A stretch of 28,009 nt of DNA. Source: Pigoraptor chileana. Taxonomy: Eukaryota; Opisthokonta; Filasterea. The translations under genes were made by a program, and so were the position numbers. Under the pieces are notes generated by a model. That model had not been told where the DNA came from, ran no database searches, and saw only the letters and a list, made by a program, of their open reading frames with translations. Shown here in pieces: positions 1 through 11,664 of this stretch; position 1 is the first letter of the stretch; the number at the start of each line of letters is the position of its first letter. The stretch is taken from positions 1 through 28,009 of the forward strand of contig CALSCR010002510.1 in NCBI GenBank assembly GCA_943704495.1, given 5' to 3'.

Positions 1-69
<69 letters not shown>
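1..69. repeat. (CT)n microsatellite at window start
   Basis: A perfect CT dinucleotide tract of about 34 units opens the window and runs into a short C tract. The true repeat length is unknown because the window starts inside it. Confidence 0.98.
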
Positions 70-71
<2 letters not shown>

Positions 72-504
72 CCCTTGTCCCTGTCCATTGGAAGAAATTC
101 AAGCACTCAATTGCTGCATTTGTGTTTGTATGACCCGAAAAAAAAACGAAAAAAAAACACACCGTATTTTTTCAAAACAATCAAACAACATATATACCGG
201 CACCCGAATGGAAAGATAGTTGTTTTGGTTACACGGGGCCATCCTGCACGTCCAGTTGTATAGCCCGCTCCGTATATTGCCGTGGCAGTAATGGATGCAG
301 GTCACCAGTAGTTTGTGAACGGCATCCGAATCGGCTGACTGGACCGGACGCCGCCGCCGACGGCCAATCGGGCCCGTAAAACTACGGAAATCCCACGGAA
401 ATATGACTCCTGCATGTGACATGCTGCCTGGACAGTGCGAAAAGTCGTGCGTAGAATTGTCGGTGAAGCGAAACGCGTGCGATTCACAGAGATTGCGGTC
501 ATCC
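70..504. other. 5' flank of the LivK-receptor gene
   Basis: No independent gene is visible here. The stretch holds A-rich runs and a weak TATATA-like sequence near 189-196. From 403 the reading frame of the receptor gene is already open with an ATG, but that start would put 34 charged residues ahead of the signal peptide, so I treat 403-504 as probable leader sequence. Confidence 0.5.
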
Positions 505-3500
505 ATGCGCAGTTTATATCCCGCAATCAGTCTTGTCGTCGTGCTGTTGCTGTGTCGTCCACCGCACGCGCTTGTCAATGCCGACATTCTATTTGGACAG
601 AGTTGCGCGTTGACAGGTCCCGCGGCAGACCTTGGCATCGAGCTGTCACTCGGCATACGGGCTGCGTTTGATGAAATCAACGCCCTCGGTGGCGTTCGTG
701 GGCATAATCTTACGCTTCTCACGCTCGATGACCGCTATGAACCAGTATATGCATCGAATAACACGCGCGCACTTGTTGAGGGGTACAATGTGTTTGGCAT
801 GCTTGGTTCCGTCGGTACGCCAACGAGCCAAGTGGCAATGCCGATCGCCGTCGCCGCGGGCGTGCCGTTTATAGGGGCGTTTACAGGTGCTCAATTGCTG
901 CGGGATCCGCACGAACCGCTCGTAATCAATGTCCGCGCATCGTACTACGATGAGACGGCGGCGATGATAGATTACCTGGTGAATACGCTACTCTTCACCC
1001 GCGTGTCGCTGTTCGTCCAGAATGACTCGTTTGGACAGACGGGATACGATGGCGCAAAGAGGGCGCTGACCGCAATGAAGCTGCCCATTGAGAGTGAGGG
1101 GCGTTTTGAGCGAAATACACTCGACGTCGAGGCTGGGCTCGCAAGCATCGTTGCGCCTGGGAGGCGACCGCAGGCGATCATAATGGTTGGAACATACGCC
1201 CCCCTGGCCAAGTTTGTGAAGCTGGCCAAAAGATCGCCCCTCCTACAAAACGCAGCAAATGTCATATTCCTCACCGTCTCGTTTGTCGGCTCGAATTCGC
1301 TGCGAACCGCGCTTGGAAACGACACAGCCAATGTGATCATCACCGAAGTCGTTCCACTTCCGACAGACATGAGCATTCCAATAGTGGCAAACTACAGACG
1401 CGCACTCGCACAAACGGACGCCGCTGCCCTTCCGTCGCATGGGTCGCTGGAGGGATATATCACGGGCCGATTCGTTGCAAGTGTACTCGACCGAGTCTCA
1501 CCACGTCTCTCCCTCACTCGAAAGGCCTTCCTGGACATTGTTTACGGCACTTCGGTGTTCTTGGTCGATGACATATCCATGGGACCCTATCGCAATCTCT
1601 CCACGGTGTGTCCCGCACGTGTGTGCAGGTGCAACCAGGGCATGAAGGACGTCTGGGCGGTCCGTGTCGACAATAGCACGGGCAATTTTATTCCGCTCGA
1701 TCAGGCACGCTTTAAGTTTTACGACACGTGTTTTTCGAACGTTGCGGATCTGAAATATCCGCTAGTCTTTGCTCAGACAGCCCCCTTTACGGCCATCTCC
1801 CCTTACGATGCCGCAGTTGCGGCGGGTTATGCAAAGGGAGTTGTTGATGCATTTACATACACAAACGACATCATGGGCGGTGTGTTTGGGCATCGACTCC
1901 ATCTCCTCACAGCCGACGACAAAGGCATTCGTGATGCTTCAGTAACAAATGTGCAGAAGTTTGTTACCGACAACATTAACATCTTCGGTATCTTGGGGAC
2001 GGTTGGGTCTGCGTCGACGGCGGGCGTTGCAGGCTTTCTCGACACTTTGGGGAGTAATATTGGAGTTATCGGTCCCCACGACGCAGAAATTGCACCAAGA
2101 ACGACGTTCGCACGCCGCGTTGTGTACACTCTAGCGTCGCACAGGGATGAAGCACGCGCGGCCGTTGATTTTGCCGTGCGGGGTATGCAGTCGCAGTCCT
2201 TTTCGATCATCAGCGCACGTGTGGATGGATTACACGACTCAGCGACTCCGACCGCATCAGAGGATGCCTATCACTTGAGGATGCAAAATGTCGCCACTGC
2301 AGTGACAGATGCATTGGGCAATTACGGCATCACACCAAAACGGTTGTCATGGTTTCACAATTCGGCTGACATCGACTCTGCCATTCAGCTGAGCTTCTTT
2401 AGAGACGGCGGCGCCGACGCCTATTTTGTGGCGGCGGAGGGTGACGATCTGCTGAGCATTGTGACGAAAATTCGCGCGCGCGCCTCTGGTGCTTCCATTC
2501 TTGTCGGCTCATACGCCAAACCAACACTCACGTCTATCGGAAGTGCAAGCAGTAGCCTACTCGACAACATTTACATTGCTGACGGCTTGGATACCAGCCC
2601 ACCGTCGGTTGCCCAGTCGTCGCTGTACATGCCACCCTCTCCACCGCGATCATCTCTTGCAAACGTGTCCGCACAGGCGCACACTGAGGGATGGATTACA
2701 GGGCGTCTTGCAGTGGCTGCCCTTGAGAGGTCGTACATAGGGCAGCCCACCCCGGCTGCACTGATGATAGCACTCTACTCGAGCTTTGAGTTTGCTGTGG
2801 ACGGCATACCGTTGGGCCCTCTCGTGGATGGCACGTGCGACGCATCATCCAAGGCTGATTGTCAGTGCAACCAGGCTGCAGGTGCGTGCGTTCACGTCGC
2901 TTGTGCCTTTTATTATGCTACTGTATAAGCATCTCTATATGCATCCTCCCCCCCAATGGTTTCATTTCTATTTCCATAATCTTTGCGAGTTTGTCGCGGT
3001 TGTCAGTCTTTTATATCGCCATAAGGATGGCGTGATGTCGGGGGCTTGATGAACTCGGCGGTTCGGGTCAGACGTCTGCACCTTTGATTTCGTACTTTGC
3101 CTCACTGTTTCACCTTCACCACCAACGTCCGTCTTTGTATCCTTACTCAAATGCACATGCCTCTTACAGGTCAAGCCTTCGTGTACTCTATCACTCGCGA
3201 CGGCTATTTGAAGCGAGCGCTCGGTTATGAATTCATGTATGCATCGTGCGGCGTGGAAAACAGGCCCTACGTTTCACCATACGACTCCCACTGCGCAAGC
3301 GTCACTGCCGACAGCTTTACGTTCGCGGACGACTATTCCGCTGCACTTTTTGTGAATGCTAACGGCGTCCGTTTCGAAGTCGCCATGATTGTTATCGTCG
3401 TTGTCGTATCTGCCGCCGCAGCGTATTACACGGTCACACGCCCCCGCGTCGACTTTCTTCAAGGGAGACCGAATGTACCGATTATCCGCCGGTCCCTTGC

Positions 3501-5279
3501 GAACTATCTTAATACGCTCTCGATTATTGTGGAAACATTTCAGTTGACGACAATGGTGTTTGCGGCCGACCTAAACTGGTCGGTGCTCCAGCGCATTCGG
3601 AGGGCGTTTGATGCCATTGGATTGCAGTATGAATTTTCGTGGCATTACTATGCGATGCTTCCTCTCGCATCTCTGTGGATTGCGTATAGCTTTGTCATAT
3701 GGACGGGCGCTTCAAGGAGGATAAGACAGAACAGATACGGCGCACTGCTGCTATTTCCTGTGCAACATTTGTTGCCTCTTATGGGAACAATCGGTTGGTT
3801 GAGTTGTTTTTGTCATCCGCTTACATGTTAAGCATTTGAATCGCAATGCGTGTTTTTCGGACCATGTGACACGCTTTGACCCATCGCACGACTGCATGTT
3901 TATTTCTCATCCAATCATCATGAACATTGAATAGAGATGCGGATGCGCTCTCGCTTGATTGCCCCCCCCCTGCTCGTGCATATGACCCATTCGCACATGC
4001 ATGCCCAGGCAAAACAAGCAAACACAAACACACAAAAGCATCAAATTTCCTTCAGCTTTCTAATCCACCCACTCTGCGGCCTGGTATCCATATCATCCCA
4101 ACAATCACCCGCGACATAGGCTACATTCCGGCGGTTCTTACTATGCTCGAATCTTTTGCCTGCGTGTACACGAGCGATGCGCGGTCGCTAATGGACTTTG
4201 ACTGCAGCATGGAATGTTGGACTGCGGGGCACTGGACCGTTGCGTCGTTCGGCGTCATCGTAATGCTCCTCTTTGTTCCCATGGCAATCATGACGGCGTT
4301 CTTTTGGCAGGAATTGCAGCTCAATCTCGACGTGAAGTTCCGCCCGCGCTTTTTCGTCGCCGACTATCTCATCAAGCTATTCATGTGCATACTCCGCGTC
4401 TTTTTCTACCGATTTGCCGCGCCTTTTCTGTCAACGCTGCTCGTTCTGAACGGTTTTCTCTGCATCGTTGTAATCACACGGCGTCCCTCGTGTGTGCCGT
4501 GGATCAACGACGTCAAGGCGTGGGCGTACGCAATGACTGTGTGGACTGCATTGATCGGTCTCATCTCGTATGAAGCGGGCGGTGGCGGCACGTGGCCTCA
4601 ACTGTGCGTCTTCCTCGGCTGGATCGCTCTGATTGTGTTCACAATCGCTGCGATATTCAAGCGACACCCGCAGTTGTTTGTGAAGTCGACATGGGACGGC
4701 CGCGACCGCCTCCGCAAGATCACGTGGCTGTTCGGGTCACTCAAGCGCACTGAGCCCCGTTCCGGGAGTCCGTCGCTGTCTAAAAGAAGCGGCGCATCGT
4801 CCGGACACATTGCACCTATCAACGGCGAAATCTCCGAGGAAGGGTGGGCGCTGCTGACGTCATCTGTGCGCAAGCGGAGGGCCGAGGGTCTGCTCTCCGA
4901 CAAGGACGCAGACATTCTGGAGAAGGCGTGCGAGTCACGTGATCCGGTTCTGAGCTCGTGCTATGCGCGATGTCAGGGCAGTCCATCCGATCTCCTCGTG
5001 TCTTTGCGCCGTCCTCTGATGGCAATGGTCGTGGATGAGATTGTGCAGTCGGGGTGGATGTCACGGGGGGATCTACTTTCACACACCGTCTCTTGCGGGG
5101 CAGACACACTGTCCAATGGTGGTATGGTACTGGATGCCATTGCGGAGGGTGCTGCTGGCGCTGAACCGGACGAGCGATCCGTGGTGATTTCGGATGACAC
5201 CGCCGTCACAGTTGATGTGGAGATTACTGTCGAACCCCCGCCGCCTCTCTTCACTCCCGCGGAGGAGGATGCAAAGTAA
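505..5279 (+). CDS. Tandem LivK-domain multipass receptor-like protein
   Basis: Predicted 1386-residue membrane protein. Exons are 505-2881, 3170-3793 and 4120-5279; introns are GT-AG with matching phases (phase 1 at both junctions). The first junction is firm. The second rests on acceptor 4119, and donor 3827 or acceptors 4038 and 4055 are alternatives. ATG 505 is preferred over the upstream in-frame ATG 403 because it starts a signal peptide (MRSLYPAISLVVVLLL, cleavage near residue 26). Residues 27-415 and 418-about 800 are two copies of a Leu/Ile/Val-binding (periplasmic type 1, ANF-receptor-like) domain. Each copy has a GG-V-GH/HN-L-LLT-DD stretch and ends in a CRCNQ or CQCNQ motif. From residue 860 about eight hydrophobic segments follow, including ANYLNTLSII, which recalls the multipass region of protist GCC2/GCC3 (ephrin-receptor-like) proteins. 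A cytoplasmic tail of about 200 residues ends the protein. By analogy it senses small extracellular ligands such as amino acids. No kinase or cyclase domain is visible, so the output is unknown. Confidence 0.85.
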
Positions 5280-5954
5280 CCAACTGGCTTACTGGAAGCC
5301 GTCTGTCCATTATTGCTGTGGCAGTGCGAACGCCCATGTGACTGTATCGTCTGCTCTTCCCGGACCAGTTAATATTTAGTGCGCTCAGACCGATTGAGTT
5401 CCGCCGCCTTGGAGGCTGTGGCGCTCCGTCTGAGTCCCGGAATGGCTGCCGAAGCCATTACTGTTGCTATAAATACTGTGTTTGCCTTCCGTGTTTGTTG
5501 ACGTCTAGTGAGTCAGTGCTGCTGTTGTTGGCCAATGATGCCGAATTACACATGCGTGGGTTTGAAACTAGGTTGAAAAAGCCTCACTGCCACCTACTCT
5601 GTCGAACGCGGTTGATGGGGTTGAGAAAAAGTAGTCTAATTGTTGATCGGTTGACACGACAATGTTTGTTACACATTTCGGAGCTGATCACGTGACAAGA
5701 CGTTTGAGGAGATGATGACGTCTCTGCAATTTGTAATGACGACACCTCACGTGTAAAAAGCCAAATTCGTCCGTGTTCCGAATGTTCCGCTCCGACTGGC
5801 AGAGTGCTGGTTCCATGATCGTCTATGTCCCGGAACATACTCTCTTTTTATACTTCTAAAACGTCCTTTTCGTTGAAACATACATACCTTCGCGCCTTCG
5901 GAATCGATAGACGTGTTCAATTTCAGGTTTTGAAAAAAAAATCAACAACAAAAA
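5280..5954. other. Intergenic region between receptor and SCCPDH genes
   Basis: No gene seen. It contains a 7-base inverted repeat (5384-5390 and 5428-5434), a TATAAATA at 5468-5475 that is far (about 480 bases) from the next ATG, and a TCACGTGA octamer at 5688-5695. It should carry the 3' end of the receptor transcript and the SCCPDH promoter, but no clear poly(A) signal is visible. Confidence 0.5.
5688..5695. promoter_or_regulatory. TCACGTGA palindrome (E-box type)
   Basis: A perfect TCACGTGA octamer 260 bases upstream of the SCCPDH start codon. The CACGTG core is the classical binding site of bHLH and bZIP factors. Function here is inferred only from the motif and its recurrence in the window. 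Confidence 0.35.
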
Positions 5955-8900
5955 ATGGCGGAACAGAAGGAGTTCGCCTTTGTCATCTTCGGGGCAAGTG
6001 GATTCACCGGTCAGTTTGTCGTCGAGGAGCTTGCTCGCCAGATCGCCGCAAAGAGCGGAAGCCAGGTATGTTGCAGCGAGGATGCAGCTCCTTACTTATA
6101 CAGAGCGGTTGCATAAACATGCGAGTGTGTCGTTTGTGTGCTCCCCAACTTGTTGGGTTTTCTCCATGTTGATGGTCGTGCCTATGTTTTAACCTACATT
6201 TTTACAGGGACATGCCTGGGCCGACAAGAGCAATTTGCCAAAGTGGGCTGTCGCAGGACGCAGCGAGAAGAAGATCAAAGGTGCTTATACCACACTTTTT
6301 CCATCAGCGCACTTTGTTTTGCCTTCAAAGTAGTGGAATCGAATCCAATTGCGTAGTGGTTGCGTGTTCTCAGAGCTACGCAAGCACCCACACTTGCTGA
6401 TCTGCAGGCACTTTTGGCCACATACACATTATCAGACTAACAAATGAGCTTTGTATGCACGCGCACATACGCATGCTCAGACTAACAAATGAACTTTGTA
6501 TGCACGCGCAGAGGTGCTTGCGACCGCAGCCGACCGCCTGAAGGACGCGTCGATCAAGAATGTTCCCATCATTATTGCAGATGTTGCGGACCAACAGTCG
6601 ATGAACAATCTGGCACGCCGCTCGGCGATCGTTCTCAACTGTGTCGGACCGGTGCGTGGTGTGCGTGGTGTGCGTGGTGTGCGCCGTTGGTATGGGAGGG
6701 TGTGGGAGGGTGTGAAAGGTTGGGTTTTATTCTGAATCAGTTTAGGCACTACATTGATGCTGTTTGGAGTGTCACCGGAGTTGAAATGGATGGCTATGTA
6801 CAGTGTGCAGTCATGAGAAGTCAATTGTTGCGCACAGATGCAAAGCTGTATTGTGGTGAAAGAGCTTGCTGATTGCGAATCTGACAGCCGATTACCGAAT
6901 ACTTTTGGCTCGTTGCAGTATCGCTTTTTTGGGGAGCCCGTGGTGCGAGCGTGTGTGGAGAATGGCGCCAATTACCTCGATGTGTCGGGTGAACCCGAGG
7001 TATGTGCGCCCAACATGCATTCACTATGCTCAAGCACCGTCACATGGTACCATTGTATGCACATGAGTGTGTGTTGCGTGTGTATGTTTATGTGTGTGTC
7101 TGTTTCTGTGTCTGTGTGTCTGTGTGCCTGTGTGTCTGTGTGTCTGTGTGCCTGTGTGTCTGTGTGAATGTCTGTGTCTATGTTTGTGTATGCACTCTCA
7201 CTCCTTCGCCCACTCACTGTACACACCCCATGTCTGTGCAAATCGCAGTTCGTCGAGCAAATGGCGTTTAAGTACAACCAGCAGGCCATCGACAAGGGTG
7301 TTGTCATTGTTAGCACATGCGGCTTTGATTCGATCCCCGCTGACATCGGTAAGTAATATGTCCTCTCAAGTCGCATGTGCGTGTGTGTGTACATGTGTGA
7401 CGTGTGTGTATGTATGTGTGCGCGTGTGCGTGTGACTCATGGCAGTGTGCTCCTTATATTCTAACGTGACCATCTCTATCCCAAATTTAATCACAGGCAC
7501 TCTGTTTGTCCAAAAGCTTGTCAAGGCGCCAGCTGTTATCACCGGGGTTAGTAAATGTGTTTGCGTTTGCGTGTATGTGTGTGTGTGTCTGTGTTTGTCT
7601 GTGTATGTGCAATCTGTATGGACCGTGCCATAACGCTCCATTGGATCGGCTGCCTGTAATGAGTCGGATGTCAGTTGTCAACCCCACCGCATTATGTCGT
7701 ATATTCATCGTGAGACATCCGACATACGAAGGAACACACACGATATAAACCCCAACTATGTCTCTTTAACTCCTACCCACGTGGCCTCTCGCCCTTCAAA
7801 TGCCGCACACCATTCCATTTCGTGCAACACAACCACCTCCATCCCTGTATTCAGATTGAGAGCTATCTCTCCCTCCATAGCGGAGCCGCTGGCTTCACCG
7901 GTCACTATGCAACGTACGAGTCTGCTGTGCATGGATTCGGAAGTGCTGCGGACCTCGCCAAGCTTCGCAAGAAGACCGACACGTCGCGCTTGCCCGTATA
8001 TGGTCAACCCCTGAAGCGCTACGGAAGCATCTTCTTCAATTCAACTGTCGGCCGCTACTGCATGCCGTTCATGGGATCGGATGCGTCCGTGGTGGGTGAA
8101 CCGTGCCTGTCCTGCTTATCGTACACGTTGTCTTCTTTCCTGCTGTTGCTCCATCTGTTCTCAAATGTATCATCTGTAAAAAAAAATTGCTATTTCTTCT
8201 GAACTACGTGTGTCGTATTCATGTCGTTTACGCAGGTTCGACGCTCGCAGCGTTACTTCCACGAGCACAAGGAGCTTACCCCGGTGCAGTACAGCGCCTA
8301 TTTTACGCTCCCCGGCAAGAAGGCTGCGTTCCTCTTCATTCTTTTCGGGACAATCTTCAGCCTCTTTGCCCGCTTCCAACTGGGCCGCAAGATCCTTCTT
8401 AAGGTACCTACCGGCGCTGTGTGACCTTTTTGGGGACCGTTAAGTCTTGCTCAATCGGCCCTCGCATAGACACTTCGACAAGGGCACTGAACCTTGCAAT
8501 TCGACATTATTCTGTTCACTGTTTCTGTCGACTCGTGTCCCGTTTTACTCCTTGAAGCCGCTAGTTATGTGTCCTTTCATTCCAAATCTCCCCTCCCACA
8601 TTAATTGCACAACTTCTGCGCTCCGATGCCACAATTCGGCATTCATTGCGACTTGGACTGCAACTGACAATATCCTTTCTACTTTGTGCACATTCAGTTC
8701 CCGCGTCTTTTTTCGTACGGCCTCTTCACGCACGACGGACCCACTCTCGAGCAGATGCGCACGACCACATTCTCGAAGACATTCTTTGCCCACGGATACA
8801 AGCAGCTTCCCGAGGTCGGATCACGTGCCAAGCCCGATATCCGCGTCACTGTGAAGGTTGCCGGCCCCGGTATGTATGACATTCACTATTGCGGTATGAT

Positions 8901-9359
8901 GTTAGGGCTTGAATTGACTGTTTGTGGGCTTTTGGTAAACAACCTTTTTATTTACGGCTGTGTCGTGCACATGCACGCTAGTATGTTCAAATGTCTTACG
9001 TCAATGATGAATTGCTGAATATTTGTTATCGAGTGTCAAATGACGTTGCGAATGCTCTGATGTCTAACTTCTTCTTTTTTCTCCTCTCTCTCAAACTTGA
9101 TCTATACATCCATACGCACCACTCTCACTGAACAAACACACACACGCACACACACACACACCGCGTCACAGAGCCCGGGTATGTGCTCACGCCCATCGTC
9201 CTTGTGCAGGCAGCTTTTGCTCTCCACGAAGAGCGCGATCGCCTTCCCAACAAGAGCGGCGTGCTCACTCCGGCCGTTGCTCTCTATGGGTCCACTATCA
9301 TCGACCGTCTGAAGAGCCACGGACTCGAAATGTCGGTTGTCAAGTCCGAGGGGCTGTAG
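5955..9359 (+). CDS. SCCPDH: Saccharopine dehydrogenase-like oxidoreductase (SCCPDH)
   Basis: Ten exons give 439 residues, near the usual length of animal SCCPDH (about 430): 5955-6065, 6208-6280, 6512-6651, 6919-6999, 7249-7348, 7497-7546, 7855-8091, 8236-8403, 8698-8869, 9172-9359. All introns are GT-AG and every phase agrees. The Rossmann NAD(P)-binding loop is FGASGFTGQF near residue 12. Family hallmarks follow in order: LNCVGP joined across an intron to YRFFGEP, CGFDSIPADIG, PFMGSDASV joined to VRRSQRY, a hydrophobic segment (AAFLFILFGTIFSLF, about residues 298-312), and the C-terminal GPEPGYVLTP and GVLTPA blocks. In animals the protein is membrane or lipid-droplet associated and its exact substrate is unsettled. 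It is not the lysine-pathway saccharopine dehydrogenase itself. ATG 5955 has a good context (AAAATGG) and places the Rossmann fold at the expected distance. The introns carry GT-rich tracts and two unusual splice-site duplications, listed separately. Confidence 0.95.
6433..6510 (+). repeat. Tandem duplication of branch-site/acceptor segment, SCCPDH intron 2
   Basis: Two 33-base copies (6433-6465 and 6478-6510) with a 45-base period differ at one base. Each contains ACTAAC, close to a consensus branch site, and the GCACGCGCA that leads into the 3' splice site. Only the second copy is followed by G to make the AG at 6510-6511; the first is followed by C. Confidence 0.9.
6652..6684 (+). repeat. 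9-base tandem repeat of the 5' splice site, SCCPDH intron 3
   Basis: GTGCGTGGT is repeated three times from 6652 to 6678, followed by a partial fourth copy (GTGCGC at 6679). The first unit is the donor of intron 3. Later units are equally donor-like, and the 9-base period keeps reading frame. Confidence 0.9.
7068..7192 (+). repeat. GT-rich tract, SCCPDH intron 4
   Basis: Imperfect (GT)n with interspersed CT and CC units (GTGTCT and GTGCCT blocks) fills the middle of intron 4. Similar GT-rich tracts lie in intron 5 (about 7378-7436) and intron 6 (about 7556-7610), all in the sense orientation. Confidence 0.9.
9134..9162 (+). repeat. (CA)n tract, SCCPDH intron 9
   Basis: A CA dinucleotide tract ends about 10 bases before the acceptor of the last intron. 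It is the one intron tract of this gene in the CA rather than GT sense orientation. Confidence 0.9.
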
Positions 9360-10153
9360 GCGCATGCCTCAGGCGCAATCACACACACACACACTTACCA
9401 CACACACACTCATACTTACACACGCACACGCACACACAACACACACAACCTGCGGTGCACGCATGCGCTTTTCCCTTCGTTTTTGTTCGCGTGCCAATGG
9501 TCGTTCTTTTCTCTGTGTATCAACGGCACAGTCGGTGACGTCAATGGCACACGGCCCACCGTTTTCCTGTTCAATAGTGTCGTCACTGCCCCTGGTCGTA
9601 AAGTATGGGGCTCTTTGTTCTTGCTCGTCTGCTTTTCGCGTCGTTTAGCCGTTTGCGTATGTTTCACTCTGTGCCGGTGTGTGCATCTCTCTCTCTCTCT
9701 CTCTGCGGACCTCCCTCTTGGGCTGTGATCCCTGTCTTCTGTTTTTTATGGGCTCAACGTTCGCACAATCGTTATTACAATTTCATTTAATCCATGGACT
9801 GACTGTGCGCGTGTCTTTCTTCTATCAATGGTGCTTCTGAACAGTTATCCTTAGTACCAGTGGTACTCCCGTTCTTTGTGCTTACGGATACTTCATGTGT
9901 TAATTGTTCACTGTCACTCATTGCGCATCTCATTTTGCACTCCGTATGTGCTGTTCGGTGTACAGAAAAGTATTTCGTGATTTGTATATGTCAACCAGTA
10001 ACTTACTTTGTATTCAAGGGTCAAGCCAAGACACAAGAGAAGAAAATGCGAATGGAATAAGACGCACGCGCGGACGCGAGGGAAAAAAGCGATATTAACA
10101 GTAAGAAAGGCACGCAAACACACAAAAGACGCCGTACATATGCATCCTCGATG
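9360..10153. other. Intergenic region between convergent genes
   Basis: It separates the 3' ends of the SCCPDH gene (+) and the membrane-protein gene (-). It holds a CA-rich microsatellite (about 9379-9449) just after the SCCPDH stop and a short (CT)n at 9686-9704. Short open frames here lack any recognisable protein pattern. No clear AATAAA signal was seen near either stop. Confidence 0.6.
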
Positions 10154-11537
10154 TTATGCGCTCGTCGCCGACGCCTTCAAGTTACGCTTTTTCGACACAA
10201 AGTAATAGCCGACAGCCGCACTGACCAAGAGCGCGCCGCCGACGCCGACTCCGACGCCGACGCCAATGGCAACGGAATTGTCGGATGAGCTACTGCTGGA
10301 CCCGCCAGATGCCCCGGTGGCACCTGACCCCACAGTGAGGGCGAGGCCGATCGATGTTGTCGCAACAAGGTCGCTTGTAACATCGCCTACTTCGCGCCTC
10401 CGTGCGCCTGCAGTGTAACGGAGAGTCGAGCTGACGACAAGCGTGCACACGGCCGAGCCTGTCGCGTTGGATGGGCACGTGATCTGGCCGACGTTGACCC
10501 AGAAGCGAATGTATCCATTCGTCTTGATCGAGTCGAGGAAGGCGGGGTTTGTGACCATGCGCATACTCGACGCAGTGTTCCCGAGTGCATTGACGGCGGC
10601 GCCGCTCCCGTCCTTGATCTGGACACGGGGATTGAACGAAGGGCTGACTGTGTTGTCGATTGACAGGCGGTTGATCACAGGGCTTGAAAATGTTTGTTCG
10701 AGGCAAACTTCGGAGCCAACAGTAATCCTGAGCTCAGACGATGTTTCGTCGCAGATCTTGAGCTTGGAAGGGAGTGTGGCAGTGGCAACGACGTCGTTTG
10801 TAGACACAGGGACAACCATGATGATCGCAGGGATCGAAGACTGTGCGTTGAGATCGCGAGTGAAGGTGGGGGTCACCTTGAAGAAATATTGCTTGCGCGT
10901 GGCAGACCGATAGTAGTACTGCAAGATATTGACCCAAAAAAAATAAGAACAAATGTTGGTAAGAAAGGGTATTGTGAATCAATGAGGTGTACGACACAAG
11001 AAGTATGAAGAATCAATTGCAATCAAAGATACTTCCATGGCAGTCCGACCAACACACCTGTACAACGCCCGTCAGAGTATACTTGCTCGTGTCGTTACTG
11101 ATGGCTGCCCTGACAAATCCACAGCTCTCGTAAAAGGCTTCGTTGAACAGCTTTTCAGAGGCAAACACAGCCGTTGCGGTCCAGGATGGCTGCGCATCTG
11201 TCGTGGGCGATAGACGGATACCTTGGCACGATGAGTTCGTTCCGATATCCACGAAGAGGCCTTGACCCAGCGCATTTCCCGCGACGCCGGCGTTGGTGGG
11301 GAGTGCATTGACGTTCGTGTTGGTGGTGTCGAATGTCAGGGTGAAGATGAACGTGCCGTCAACAACAGCTCCGCCGACACTGGGAGTTGCGGGCTCCACG
11401 TATTCGGCCTTGACGGTCTTGCCATGGAAGCCCCACACGTTGACATCGTCGGCCGCTGCGTGCGCAGGAACCGCAAAGAGTGCGACGCTGCAGAGGAATA
11501 GGGCCGCAATGGCCATCTGAAGTCCAGGGAGAGTCAT
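10154..11537 (-). CDS. Type I membrane protein of unknown function
   Basis: Two exons on the minus strand, 11537-11058 and 10918-10154, give 414 residues. Intron 11057-10919 (139 bases) starts GTGTGT, ends TTGCAG and is phase 0. The start has a signal peptide (ATG 11537, with a second ATG seven codons later; core AIAALFLCSVALFAVPAHA). The ectodomain is about 340 residues, rich in Thr, Ser, Val and Asn, with scattered cysteines and many potential N-glycosylation sites, and probably beta-rich. A Ser-rich linker precedes one membrane helix built on a GV repeat (VAIGVGVGVGVGGALLVSAA), then a short basic tail (SKKRN). I recognise no family. The layout suggests a cell-surface glycoprotein. A TATA box lies about 120 bases upstream. 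Confidence 0.8.
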
Positions 11538-11655
11538 TCTCGGCCGTGCTTGGCAGCCTGTCCGATCAGGAAGCTCTGGTGTTTCGGTGACAGGGTGTAT
11601 TGTGGACGAGTATAGTTGATCCTTTGATGTGCAGACGAGAGGTGAATCTCCAGCT

Positions 11656-11664
11656 CTTTATATA
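11656..11664 (-). promoter_or_regulatory. TATA box of the membrane-protein gene
   Basis: TATATAAAG on the minus strand, about 120 bases upstream of ATG 11537. This predicts a transcription start about 30 bases downstream and a 5' leader of roughly 90 bases. Confidence 0.6.

Noticed and set aside
5384-5434. CTCAGAC/GTCTGAG inverted repeat as a terminator hairpin
   Set aside because: A 7-base stem with a 37-base loop is weak, and hairpin terminators of this kind are not used by eukaryotic polymerase II.
7366-7641. Thr/His-rich minus-strand open frames over the SCCPDH introns
   Set aside because: They are translations of GT/CA microsatellites.
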